Positions 44,219-56,500 of a DNA stretch of 64,000 nt are shown here, piece by piece (the first letter of the stretch is position 1; the number at the start of each line of letters is the position of its first letter). Source of the stretch: Trypanosoma brucei gambiense DAL972 (Eukaryota > Euglenozoa > Kinetoplastea > Trypanosomatida > Trypanosomatidae); NCBI RefSeq assembly GCF_000210295.1, contig NC_026736.1, positions 956,022-1,020,021 of the forward strand, read 5' to 3'. The notes below the pieces were generated by a model. The model was not told the DNA's origin, searched no databases, and saw only the letters and a list, made by a program, of their open reading frames with translations. A program made the position numbers and the translations under genes.

Positions 44219-46852
44219 AGTGGCCCGGGGCGGTGGGGAAATGGAAAGGCGTGTGTTTGTATGCTTTTGGGGCTGCCTGATTTGTCAGGGTGGCCCGGGG
44301 CGGTGGGGAAATGGAAGGGTGTGTGTTTGTATGCTTTTGGGGCTGCCTGATTTGTCAGGGTGGCCCGGGGCGGTGGGGAAATGGAAAGGCGTGTGTTTGT
44401 ATGCTTTTGGGGCTGCCTGATTTGTCAGGGTGGCCCGGGGCGGTGGGGAAATGGAAAGGCGTGTGTTTGTATGCTTTTGGGGCTGCCTGATTTGTCAGGG
44501 TGGCCCGGGGCGGTGGGGAAATGGAAAGGCGTGTGTTTGTATGCTTTTGGGGCCGCCTGATTTGTCAGGGTGGCCCGGGGCGGTGGGGAAATGGAAAGGC
44601 GTGTGTTTGCTTTTGGGGCTGCCTGATTTGTCAGGGTGGCCCGGGGCGGTGGGGAAATGGAAAGGCGTGTGTTTGTATGCTTTTGGGGCTGCCTGATTTG
44701 TCAGGGTGGCCCGGGGCGGTGGGGAAATGGAAAGGCGTGTGTTTGTATGCTTTTGGGGCTGCCTGATTTGTCAGGGTGGCCCAGGGCGGTGGGGAAATGG
44801 AAAGGCGTGTGTTTGTATGCTTTTGGGGCTGCCTGATTTGTCAGGGTGGCCCGGGGCGGTGGGGAAATGGAAGGGTGTGTGTTTGTATGCTTTTGGGGCT
44901 GCCTGATTTGTCAGGGTGGCCCGGGGCGGTGGGGAAATGGAAAGGCGTGTGTTTGCTTTTGGGGCTGCCTGATTTGTCAGGGTGGCCAGGGCCGTAGGGA
45001 AATGGAAGGGCGTGTGTTTGCTTTTGGGGCTGCCTGATTTGTCAGGGTGGCCCGGGGCGGTGGGGAAATGGAAAGGCGTGTGTTTGTATGCTTTTGGGGC
45101 TGCCTGATTTTTCAGGGTGGCCCAGGGCCGTGGGGAAATGGAAGGGTGTGTGTTTGTATGCTTTTGGGGCTGCCTGATTTTTCAGGGTGGCCCGGGGCGG
45201 TGGGGAAATGGAAAGGCGTGTGTTTGTATGCTTTTGGGGCTGCCTGATTTGTCAGGGTGGCCAGGGCCGTGGGGAAATGGAAGGGCGTGTGTTTGCTTTT
45301 GGGGCTGCCTGATTTGTCAGGGTGGCCCGGGGCGGTGGGGAAATGGAAGGGTGTGTGTTTGTATGCTTTTGGGGCCGCCTGATTTGTCAGGGTGGCCCGG
45401 GGCGGTGGGGAAATGGAAAGGCGTGTGTTTGCTTTTGGGGCTGCCTGATTTTTCAGGGTGGCCCGGGGCGGTGGGGAAATGGAAGGGTGTGTGTTTGTAT
45501 GCTTTTGGGGCTGCCTGATTTGTCAGGGTGGCCCGGGGCGGTGGGGAAATGGAAAGGCGTGTGTTTGTATGCTTTTGGGGCTGCCTGATTTTTCAGGGTG
45601 GCCCGGGGCGGTGGGAAATGGAAAGGCGTGTGTTTGTATGCTTTTGGGGCTGCCTGATTTGTCAGGGTGGCCCAGGGCGGTGGGGAAATGGAAAGGCGTG
45701 TGTTTGTATGCTTTTGGGGCCGCCTGATTTGTCAGGGTGGCCCGGGGCGGTGGGGAAATGGAAAGGCGTGTGTTTGTATGCTTTTGGGGCTGCCTGATTT
45801 TTCAGGGTGGCCCAGGGCGGTGGGGAAATGGAAAGGCGTGTGTTTGTATGCTTTTGGGGCTGCCTGATTTGTCAGGGTGGCCCAGGGCGGTGGGGAAATG
45901 GAAAGGCGTGTGTTTGTATGCTTTTGGGGCTGCCTGATTTGTCAGGGTGGCCAGGGCGGTGGGGAAATGGAAAGGCGTGTGTTTGTATGCTTTTGGGGCT
46001 GCCTGATTTGTCAGGGTGGCCCGGGGCGGTGGGGAAATGGAAGGGTGTGTGTTTGTATGCTTTTGGGGCTGCCTGATTTTTCAGGGTGGCCCGGGGCGGT
46101 GGGGAAATGGAAAGGCGTGTGTTTGCTTTTGGGGCTGCCTGATTTGTCAGGGTGGCCCGGGGCGGTGGGGAAATGGAAAGGAAGTGTGTTTGTATGCTTT
46201 TGGGGCTGCCTGATTTGTCAGGGTGGCCCGGGGCGGTGGGGAAATGAAAAGACGTGTGTTTGTATGCTTTTGGGGCTGCCTGATTTTTCAGGGTGGCCCG
46301 GGCCGGTGGGGAAATGAAAAGGCGTGTGTTTGTATGCTTTTGGGGCCGCCTGATTTGTCAGGGTGGCCCGGGGCGGTGGGGAAATGGAAAGGCGTGTGTT
46401 TGTATGCTTTTGGGGCTGCCTGATTTTTCAGGGTGGCCCAGGGCGGTGGGGAAATGGAAAGGCGTGTGTTTGTATGCTTTTGGGGCTGCCTGATTTGTCA
46501 GGGTGGCCCAGGGCGGTGGGGAAATGGAAAGGCGTGTGTTTGTATGCTTTTGGGGCTGCCTGATTTGTCAGGGTGGCCAGGGCGGTGGGAAATGAAAGGC
46601 GGGGTCTNNNGGNNNNNNNNNNNNNNNNNNNNNNNNNNNNNNNNNNNNNNNNNNNNNNNNNNNNNNNNNNNNNNNNNNNNNNNNNNNNNNNNNNNNNNNN
46701 NNNNNNNNNNNNCTGGAAAGGCGCGTGTTTGTATGCTTTTGGGGCCGCCTGATTTTTCAGGGTGGCCCAGGGCGGTGGGGAAATGGAAGGGCGTGTGTTT
46801 GTATGCTTTTGGGGCCGTCTGATTTGTCAGGGTGGCCCAGGGCGGTGGGGAA
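44219..46852 (+). repeat. GC-rich tandem array, about 37 units of 70 bp (some 65-66 or 69 bp)
   Basis: Direct head-to-tail units with no spacers. Each has a GGCCCGGGGCGGTGGGG core, then AAATGGAAAGGCGTGTG, TTTGTATGC, TTTTGGGGCTG and the hairpin CCTGA-TTTG-TCAGG. Thirty-five units start between 44220 and 46573; about two more follow the gap. Recurrent variants: loss of TATG (66-bp units at 44570, 44916, 45392 and 46086; similar 65-bp units at 44982 and 45257), CCCGGGG/CCCAGGG, loop TTTG/TTTT, GGCTG/GGCCG, and AAAGGCG/AAGGGTG. The unit length is not a multiple of 3 and frames close about every 200 bases, so it does not encode a protein. It is unrelated to the TTA-rich 70-bp repeats upstream of VSG genes. 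Confidence 0.97.
46608..46712. other. Assembly gap in the 70-bp array
   Basis: NNN at 46608-46610, two G, then 100 N (46613-46712). The bases just before the gap look degraded (missing G, odd unit), as at the low-quality end of a read. The array is probably longer in the genome. Confidence 0.97.
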
Positions 46853-49800
46853 ATGGGCGGGGGGTTGTCAAGTCTTTTAAGTGGGCGGTGTTTGGTGCAG
46901 GGCGAATTCGGATGTGATTGTTATGCGTTACTTGAGTTCCTGCGTAACCTTATGTCCCCCCCTTTTTTTAGGTGAGAGAAAAGGTTCGGAAAGGGCGAAA
47001 CATGGAAGGGAAACGGGAATGCCTGGTGTCGGTTGAGCAGTTTTTCCGGCGAGTTCACTGCTCACACGCTTTTTGTGGGACAGAAAATCCGACAGCTGCC
47101 CGGAGGCAAGTGAATCGGGCGCTTGTGTGGATGGCAGGCGGGGAACGGGCGTCCGGTAAGGACGGTGATGCCGGGAAGCGCGGTCGTGGCGGCGCGGTGG
47201 GAGGCGCTTGATCCTTAACTTGGGAAGGTGCGTCTCCCTTTTTTTTTTTTGAAGTAAACTTTGGAGTTATTTTAACCAGGTGGACGGTGGTTGCGCTACT
47301 GTTTTAGTTTTTTTCTTTATGCTTTTTAGAATGCTCTTTGCGGCGGGGCGATTGAAAGTCGCCTCGGCTTGGGGGTGCGCTTTTTTTTTTTATTATCATT
47401 ATGCAGGCGGGAAAGCGTTGAGCTTTTCGGGGGAACGGGCTTCCGCCAAAAGCTCTTGTGGGTGGAGGTGCAGTTTTATAAGGGGCGGCAGCGACAGAGC
47501 TGTTTTTAATGCTCCCTCTTTTTTTTTTTTTGCATTTCGGTGGCCCTGAGGGTTAGTTCCTCAAAGAAATCCGCTGCAGCAGCTTAATTCATTCGAGCAT
47601 CATCGGAGCGACACGGGGGACTTGTATGAGGGACGACGGGTTCGGCAAGTAGAGAGTGGCGCCGTCGCACCCTTTTCTCGAAGTCAAGAAGGTGTGCAGA
47701 GAAAACCTTTTGAATGGTTTTGGCACCGTTTTGTTTCTTTTTAGAGGAGAAAGGGGAAACACGGCCCACTTTGACGTGTGGTGTGGCTCTGGGAGAACTC
47801 TAACCGCTTATTTTCAATGAAAGCCTTTCCCTGCTCCGAGTTCCGGCGCGAAAGAGAAGCACGCGTTGGGGTTTGGGAAAGGGGGGTGCAGCAGAGAAGG
47901 CTTGGGGAGCATTCTTCCAAAACGTCCCTGCAATCCTTCTTGCCCACCGAAATAAAAAATTTCTTCATGACCTTTCCCTAATCCATGTTTTTTTCAGAAA
48001 AAATTCATGTATTTTTTTCTTCTTAGAACTTTGCTTAGATCAGGAGTGCCTTAAATAAAGTAAGGCGCTAACACTTTCGCCGGATTTATTAAAGGATGTT
48101 CCTACCTCAGTTCCCCCAGCTTTGAAACTTTCGACTTTCACCAACCCATGCCCCACAAGGGTCGTCAAGTTAGTGATGTAGCGGTTCGAGATGCGCCCCG
48201 CCAAGTCGGTGTAAGAAAGGCCTGTGACCGGTTTGCCAACAACACGAAAGGCGCTAGCGTCAGGCCCGGTTGTTGCCGCCTCTGTTCGTGCTTGAGCCGC
48301 CTTGCTTAAGAAATTCGTGGCGGAGACGCTCGGCTTTTTCTTGTGAAAAGACAAACCCCCTTCCCGCGGTGTTGCCCGTTTCGCATCTCCCCGGAACGGA
48401 GGAAGTTGCTTGGGGTGGGGGGGGGGGGGGCGGGATTCCCTGTGCGCGTATTCATCTGCATGCTGCGCTGGTCTTGCGTTCCGTAGTCTTGCCGTTTTTG
48501 CGTCGGCTTGCTGCTTCCCGCTCCCGTTGGCCGCTCTGTTCTCTGTTCGACAGACCCCTCACGACCGGTGCTGCAACCTGTTTTTTGGAAGGGCACGTGA
48601 CGTGCAACGTGCCCGGGACGACACACCCGCATTCGCCTTATCGGCCAGCGGCCCTTTAGCCGCGCGTGTATGCGGAGGGGGAAGGGGGAGGGGAGGGGAT
48701 GTGCTCAGAAAGCCGCGGAGGTGCATTGGACGCTGCCTTTGACCGTGGTGAGTTACATTGAGGGGTTCGTGTATTCATCTGGTTTTGGCAGCGCCAGTGG
48801 CTATGACAGTCGTTCCTTGGGGCGCATTTTATTGGGGTCGGGGTGTCAGAGGAATCTTTTCCAATTTGCCGTGCACTTTTCTCACCGCAGGGCATTGCCG
48901 CTCCGCTGCACAGGGAAGGTCCCGCTCGATGAGGCGGGTGGTCTTCTGCCCCCTATAAGAGACGCAAATCGAAGGTCAGCCCAAGTCGAATATTTACTTT
49001 CTACGGGCGCCGGGGCAACGGCCTCACCCGTTCTAAAATGGGGGACTGCAGAACGTTACCGCTCGTTCGGGAAGGGCTGGACGTAGTTGAAGGTCCGAAA
49101 ACAACGAAAGCTTTGGAAAGTGTAGCGTTTACGCCGTAGCTTTCGAATATTAAGTAGCCCGCTATGGCGGCAGCCCGTTTTCCCCATAGCTTCAATGAAA
49201 GCACGGTAAGATTGGAGCAACCGAGCGGGAATCGGTGCTCATTAGCCATGGGAAAGTGATGCAAGCTCTCATCGTGATGTGTGGGGCGCCTGCGCTCCAG
49301 AGGGCGAAAGCGGGAAACCGACAGTAGATTACTGCCCGGAGCGGCGTTTCAAAGTAACCAGTGACGTGGACTCAATCCGACTGAGACCGGTTAAGGGAGA
49401 GCAGTTCCCCCACCGGAACCACTTGCAAACAAGGCTGCAACGTGAAAGCTGGAAAGGCTGCCGAAATTTTTGACGGTGGTCGTGGATTTGCCTTCCTGCG
49501 CACGGCAAAACCGGGGGTGGCGTAGAAAGCATCGATCAGTTCGGACGGCGGTAGCATAACGCTAGCGGTGGAAAACGGTTTGGTCAGGGTCTCGGAGACA
49601 ATGTCCAGCAGGACTCTGAAGGAGGTGAGAAAAGACAACTAACGGCGCAGGATGGCCTTGACAACGCCGTTGCATCCGCTGACCGGTAACCGGTGGCCAT
49701 GAAAAAAAGACGTGGGGCGATGGCGTGCGGACAGCCGGTGGCAGAAGCTTCCGGTATTTCCCGACGTGGCGGACGATGTGCTTTTGCCCTCCCGCACGTG

Positions 49801-50340
49801 ATTCCGCGCTCCTTTGTGCACGCACCGTCCCCTTCCGCCACCAACCGAAGCTCACGGCCAATTTTAAACGGGTCGAAATGCGGTTTCGAAGGTCCCACAG
49901 CCACGCGGCTTCGCGCTAACGAAGAACCTCTATACGATCCGATGGCGGATTTTCGGGTGCCACAGAAAACGATATCCCACGCGGGGGAGCAACGCCCAGC
50001 CGCCCGCGGAAATTCCGAGGGGCGCTGACGCGCGACGGGAGCGCCGTTCGGCGAATGGAACGTCTCCGGGTCCCTCTTTACCTGCGGTCCACACTACCTT
50101 CAAAATATTTGCGGGCACCTTCCCGACGAGACCTGTGCAGACAAAGTTGCAGTTCATCCAACCCAGCTTGAAACACAAAGAAACGAAAAGCAAGCATCTA
50201 CGAAACCCGCGAAGCAGTGACAGCAATAACGGAGCAACTCACCCGCAGCAATCTAGGCACAGTAGATGAGTTGAGCCATCTCTTTATTTCTTTTCAGTTA
50301 CCTTACGGCAGCCCCAGGTGCACGTCCGCAAGGTAAACGC
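46853..50340 (-). pseudogene. GC-rich region with broken minus-strand coding remnants
   Basis: About 3.5 kb with composition unlike the AT-rich spacers elsewhere. Several minus-strand frames look protein-like but are short and out of phase: 50226-49930, 49638-49372, 49264-49001, 48354-48040 and 47968-47741. The best is 48354-48040, 104 residues with normal amino-acid balance (SYTDLAGRISNRYITNLTT). Near 47900 the coding sense seems to change frame (a second frame reads PFPNPNACFSFAPELGAGKG), suggesting frameshifts. I could not match these to ingi or RHS sequences from memory, though those families are the usual source of such debris. Reads as one or more decayed genes or element fragments. Confidence 0.4.
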
Positions 50341-50544
50341 TAATAGAGGTCAGAACCATGTCGTATCGGTTGCGACGTACTTCCATCCCTTTTTCTTCGT
50401 AGTGTACCGGCCTTCCTTCACCCCATTACCTTACCTTCGCTCCCTTCCTTCAATCCCCTTTGTGGCGCAGAAGCGCCTTGCGCTTGCCGATGCCAGTCCC
50501 AGTCCATATTGAATTCGCACCTCCTCTGCAGTGCCTTTGGACCC

Positions 50545-53500
50545 CTACATTTCAATACCCTCGGCGTAGTTCTGGTAGCGGTCGTAGAGAACCGTTCGAA
50601 CGTTCTCCCTGGATTCTGCGATCCGCTTCCGCATGAAGTCTGCTGCCCACGCTTCACTCTTATGCATCGCGAGGCGCCAGGACAGATCGTGAATTGTCTT
50701 TTTGGGCTTAAAGCAAGGAAGGCCACTGCTGAGCATCAGTTCAACAAGCACACAAATCTCGTGGGCGTATTGTCGAACAGCGAGGAAGCAACGAATCGTC
50801 AGGTCCACAAATAGATTGTAGCTCTCCAGATCCACTAGAGCTTTTGCGAGGGAGGGGCTTGGTTGCTTCCCTTTCCCTTCATTCACCGGGTACCCCATGA
50901 GCTGCGCCATTTCCAGGGTTAACTTGAACGGGGACGACTCGAAGTTGATGTCGCCTCCCGGTGAAAGGTCAAACAAAAACCCGAAGTCTATGTGCACCAA
51001 GTGGCCATAGGAGTCGATAAGAATATTGCCGTTGTGACGGTCCTTTATGTTGAGGACGAAAGAAGCGGTGGCATATGAGGCCATGCTTCGGATAAAACAC
51101 TCCCGAGCGCGATGGAATCTTACAGATTCTGGGTAGCCGTAGGTCTGTACAAAGTACTCCGAGAGGTTACCTTCCACCAGTTTCCCAATCTGATCACGAC
51201 TCATTGCCCGGGGAACACACTCGATAACACCACAATCCCTCCCGGTGGCAACCACCTTGTACGGATAAAGAAAGGATGGTAGCTGGATGGAGTCAAACAC
51301 ACGGCGGAAGAGCCCTATCAGTTGCAATGCAAGTTGATCCTGCCTGCAATCATCCCCCATCTTGAAAATGCAGAGCTTTGACGTGACCGCTTCTTTATCC
51401 GAACCGGTCGCCTCTCCTTGTGCATTTTCCCCGTCCCGACAATTCTGCGGAACGCAGTGAAACTCCACCATGATGGGGCACTTTGCCGCGCTCTGCATTG
51501 CACCAGCGGTGTCAGGGCGAAGGGCGACGATTCTCCAGTTGGGATCTGTGGGCAAATATAAGTGCTGTCCTCCGATAGAGTCGTGGAATTCCTTATCGGG
51601 CAACCGAAGGCGGAGCCTTCCCTTTCGAAGCGGCCTCTCGACAGGCATCATTTCTCCAGACAAGGAAATAATTCGGTCAATGAAATGGAACTCACCGTCA
51701 TGGAAAGCTTTCCTTGAGGCATTGAAGGAGTGCCGGATCTCCGACGCGAGTTGGGAGCACTTCCGTGCGTGCTCGCTATCTCCACCCCCTTCTGCTTGTA
51801 GGGACCAAAGGAGCTGGTGCTCAAACGTTTGGCTCCTTTTGCACATTTTCTTCAAGAAAGACGGCACGGCCCCGATTGGGTCCTCTGAAAGTATCTGAAG
51901 TATTTGAGGGAGGTAAAACGTAAGCGAGTCGCACTTTTTACACAAAAGGCTGCGAAGGGCGTACGCGGAGACCTGCGGGTACCGAGTCGCATACCGCGCG
52001 TGCAGATGGCGGAGGGACTGCACAAGACCACCGTTCCTGAAGAGGTGGAGCGCAGGATACCCGTTGACCAGCGTTACGCTGTTCAAATAGAGATCCACTG
52101 CTCCGGGTATATTGCAGTAGACCTCTGGATTCTCAGAGACGATTTGCGCAGCCCAACCCACCACATGTTTGTTGGGAAACCGCGCTACCAACGCAACCAG
52201 TACTGCGGGGTCGCTTTCTGACGCCGCCGTGCAGTGCGATAACCATTCGCCACTGGAAATGGCGTCAAAATAGTCGCGGGACGGCGTTGAGAGGGAATCG
52301 GAAGGATGGAGCCAAACGAGGAGTCGATGGTGCTCGTGTTTGACCAGGAGTTGCAGGAGTCGGATGAGGCTCATTAACCGTTCCCGCTCAGCGGCAATCA
52401 GGCTTTCAATGTCCGTGAAAGTTCCACCCGCAATGTCTTCACCTATCCGGCGCTGCGAGACACTTCCCACAAGCGTCAGATTGACAAGGGTGGAATCAGC
52501 TGACTTTTCTGGTGAGGCAAAGTCCAGAAACCCATCGCTAGAACGTGACAATGCTTGCATGTCCCTGTCCAACATTTCCATAAGTTTTTGCAAGGCCGCT
52601 AGTTCCTTCTCCGCGGCCGTGCGGTCCCGCGAGAAGTACCAAGAAGGCGGCGTCTTTTGAAACCAGTGCATCAAACAGCGATAAAAGCCTTGGCGCAGGG
52701 CTCCGACGGAGAAGGCGGGGGTTAGGGCCGGCAAACCCTCGCGCGCACGGCACTCGTTTGCAGCTTGTAAATTACGGCAAATGAGACCTATCATCAGGAC
52801 GCAGCGCGTCATTTCCGAGAAGGACGTATCTTTTGTGGAGAGCCTGGACGGAGTTTTCACGATCCTCAAGGCGAGTTGCTTTAAAAGGTGGAGAACGGGC
52901 GGGACAAATGATACTGGCCCGCCCTCATCGACATAGCACGCAATTAAAAACTCGGCGAGAAGCTTATGTGGAGAGTTCGTGGCATAATCATGTGAGTAAA
53001 TGGCCGCATCCCGCCTTAACTGTGGTTTCCTACCTGACTCCACTTCGTCAAGGCCTCTCGGTCTGGAGCCGTCAAACAGTCCAACACGATGGGTAATTGT
53101 CCACACAAATCCCTCTACAACTTCTGCTAGCAGTGGGGCTGCAAAGAGCCCCGGTCTCTCAAATAAGATCCACCTCCAGCAACTGATGGCCTTGGCCAGG
53201 GCGTCGCTTGAAAACGAGCGGATGGGGTACTGCACGATGCACTGCAGAAGGCTTATATGCATTGATGTACCAAGCCGCGCGCTCGTCAGGAGCACGGCCG
53301 CGGAGCAAGCTAGTGTGTCACTTTCATGCAGCTTATCTGACAAGGTCTGACTACAAGGTGGGGTACATGTGGACGTCCAGGAACCCCGGTGAGCCGTGTC
53401 CTCCGCTTCCCCACCGTGGCAACCACGGCTAAAATCATCCACACCTATTTCACCAGACAGAGCGTTCGTCAACGTCACGAACTGCTGCTCCCTTAGTTGT

Positions 53501-56500
53501 TTACTCAAACCGAAGGTCTTCACAAGGTCCTCTCCCGCTTCCTGCAGGTGCTGAAGCAGCAACTGATCAGCACCACCATGGGTTGCTACCCGAAAGAGTG
53601 CCCTAACGTGGCCCTTTGCGTTGCTCCTCCTTATGAGGCTTCGCTCACACATCGGCTTCGACGTTGCCGATAAACCCCCAGCGTTGTGTGCACGAAGGGC
53701 CAGGCTTAACCCGATGCCGGGCTCGACCGTGCCGTACGTCGGCTGTTCAACGATGAAACGCTCGGCATGTTCCCGCAAGGCGATGGGGGAGCCTTGCTCT
53801 GCTAGCTGGGCCCAATGCACTGCAAAAGAGACGGCCTCACTCAACTGTTTTCGTCGTTCCGGGGATTCCGGATCCGCAGCGACGGCGGGGGGCTCCAACA
53901 TTTGCTTTGATTGGCAGTAAAGCTCCACCTCTGCTGCACTTCCCTTTTCAAGCACGCCGATGACGTCCCACACAAGTGGAAGAGCCTGGCAAGTCCCCAC
54001 AAACGACGGGAAGGCTGATATAATCTTACTTAGTATTTCTTTGGCGGAGCGCCTTACTGATTGAACGGCGAAGCCATATAATAAGACGAGTTGTGGTACG
54101 TCCGCCTCGATCCGTTTCGCGGCCGTGTCGGGAGACGTGGCTTTCAACGCTGAGAGATACCGATTTGTTGCAGCAGCCGTTAGGCACGACGTTGCTGCCC
54201 GGAAATCTGCACTAGCGTCGAACTCACAAATTTCGAACCGGTGGTACTGTGCAATAGTTGAGATGAAACCGCAGGAAGCTCGGAGGATTTCGAGGGTTGC
54301 CAGCGCATGAAAAAGAAAAAGTTCAGAAAACGGCAATCGGCGCCCCACGGACGATACACCAGGGCAGCAGTCTTCCAGGTATTGCAGCAACCCCTTTCTG
54401 TAAGGCTTTATGGCGTGGCTGTCAGTGCTGTAGTTACGCAAATGACGTTCCAAAAGTTCAATATCACTCATGACCTGTTGGTAATCGGTGGATCGCATGC
54501 GCAAAAGCTGTGGTGATAAAGAGGCAAGGAGGCGCACGCCCTTCGTTTGGTTCCAAGACAACACGTACTCACCCCCACGGGGTTGCTTAACATCTGATGA
54601 TCCCTCCGCACCTTTTCCCTCAGCTTGCGTTAGGAGCATCACCTTGGAAGTAAAGCCATAATACGTAAGCATCAGCCAATAGGAGCGCAGCTGGGCGGCG
54701 TCGCTGTCATCATAGAGTGGAAGACTCATGCTATTAGGCTGAATGCCACTGTGGTGCATGAAAGAGTCTGTACTTTCCAACTGCTTGAACCTCTGCACGT
54801 TATCACGGTAACTCTTGAGACACTGTACGTCTTTTTCAGGCAAAAGTGTGAGAAGCTGGCAGAGCAGACACAACGGTTGCAGGAACAGCGAAAGCGTCGC
54901 AAGGGCCACCTCGCTCATATCGGAACGCATATGGTGACCGTTCTGCGTTTCCTTCCCACCGTCAATGTTAGTGTCGTAAATAATCCCGGAGCCTGGCCAC
55001 AAACAGTTGATCATGCATCGGAGGACCGAGTGTAGTAGGAGACGCAGTACTTTTCCCTCGTTGTTGATCGCCTCAACAAGAGGCGATTTGTTCCATTCAT
55101 CGCCGGCATCGCCCGAAGCATTGTGGGGTAAATCTCGAAGCGCCTCACGGACCATCGCAAGGACACGATCATGGCAACGCCGAGTAAGGTGCCAAAAAGC
55201 GTCCGCCGTGACCTGTAGTTCGTTGCCTGGAAACTGTTTATTTGTATGCGACAATTCGATACACCGAGTGTGGGCTCGCAGAGTGTCCTCCACCGTATCA
55301 AACAGCAGCTGGGTGTACCGACGTAGACTCTCGTAAGGCAACGGATTGCACAACGAATGGTGCCTCGACAAGAGAACACGGTTCATCATCTCAAAGCACA
55401 CAGAAAAGCGCAGCGATACGTCGACGGGACCTTGATCCAAACGTCCCTCAACGTTACTCCCTGCTTCATCAGCACCGTCCCCCAACTGCTGCAACCCGTC
55501 ATTTCGCGTTACAGCATCGTTGACCTCTGTGCTGACAAGGGCGCGTATGTAAGCATTTGTGGCACACAGTCCCTGCAAGCAGAGCGCGGCGGTCCGGCTT
55601 CTCGTCTCCACATTGGATGATGTGGCGATTCCCAGATTGCCCGCCCTTAAAATGCAACGAATGAGTTCATGTGTTACTTGTTCAACACCACCGTAAAATT
55701 TGTTGGAAAATTGTATTCTCCTCATTTTGGCCCCTAAGACCGAGAAGGGATGTGTACTTGTCGACAGCGCTCTGCCATCGGTGGATGCGACGAACGCCAG
55801 AACTTTTGCACTGTGCTCCGCAATATCTTGGTGAAGCGACACCACCGGCCCAGCCGTACCAATCGCGGCGAAAGCACTCTTGGGTAGGAGAAGAAACTTA
55901 ACGATGTTGCCAATCACCCCGAGGCGAAGGGCGTCTTCCTCCATGGAGGGCACATACCCCGCATCACCTGAGCCGTTACCACGCTCGCGTTGTTGTCCGC
56001 TATGCGCGTTGTGTTGGCAAGTGCTGTTGACTATGGCGTAGCACCGAATACGCTCCAGCTCCGCTTGGAGCAAGCTCACCACTACAGCACGCAGGCTGGT
56101 CCCATACAATACAAAACTACGATTTTGAACCTTGCCCCATTTGTCCTCAGAATCCTGAAGAACCGCCCAGACGCCTTCAATGAGCGTTTCGGCCTCGACA
56201 ACCTCCCTTCGGTCAACAAAATTAGATATTGAACAGCAGGAAGTAGTTCCCCCATCCCCATTTCCCCCACTACGTGCTGCACTGTCGCCCGGACAGGAAA
56301 TTGACATCGCAGTTTCCTTCAGCCACCCCATTAGAAGCCTCAGCGTAGCTGCCACTAATCGCGCCTGGATGCCCTCCCTTCGCTGGAGGCCCCTGAGTAT
56401 ATATTCCGGCCGTAACAGCGTTAGACACCAATAGCGCAATTTGGTATAGCAGACACCATGAACCGATGATAGTGCTTCCACAAGGTAACACAAAAGCTCC

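Larger units (their letters stand above)
43156..50544. other. Convergent strand-switch region
   Basis: Plus-strand genes end at 43155 and minus-strand genes end at 50545, so transcription converges here. Contents in order: T/A-rich 3' UTR (43156-43640), about 570 bases of mixed sequence with small inverted repeats (43641-44215), the 70-bp array (44219-46852), then GC-rich DNA with broken minus-strand coding remnants (46853-50340). Known: convergent switch regions in T. brucei are termination zones, and some carry centromeres. I see no tRNA or other Pol III gene. Confidence 0.85.

Noticed and set aside
44220..46822. Many overlapping plus-strand frames (MARGGGEMERRVFVCFWG type)
   Set aside because: They are the 70-bp repeat read in each frame. 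The unit is not a multiple of three and frames close about every 200 bases, so no stable protein is encoded.
44219..46852. CRISPR array
   Set aside because: The genome is eukaryotic and the units are contiguous direct repeats with no unique spacers.
44219..46852. VSG-associated 70-bp repeats
   Set aside because: Those are TTA/TAG-rich and lie upstream of VSG genes. This unit is GC-rich, and no VSG gene is visible.
46972..47211. Plus-strand frame after the array, with a pyrimidine tract and AG just upstream
   Set aside because: Only 70 residues from its first ATG, Gly/Arg/Ala-rich at the end, no recognisable family, and beyond the end of the plus-strand cluster. Kept as a weak possibility only.
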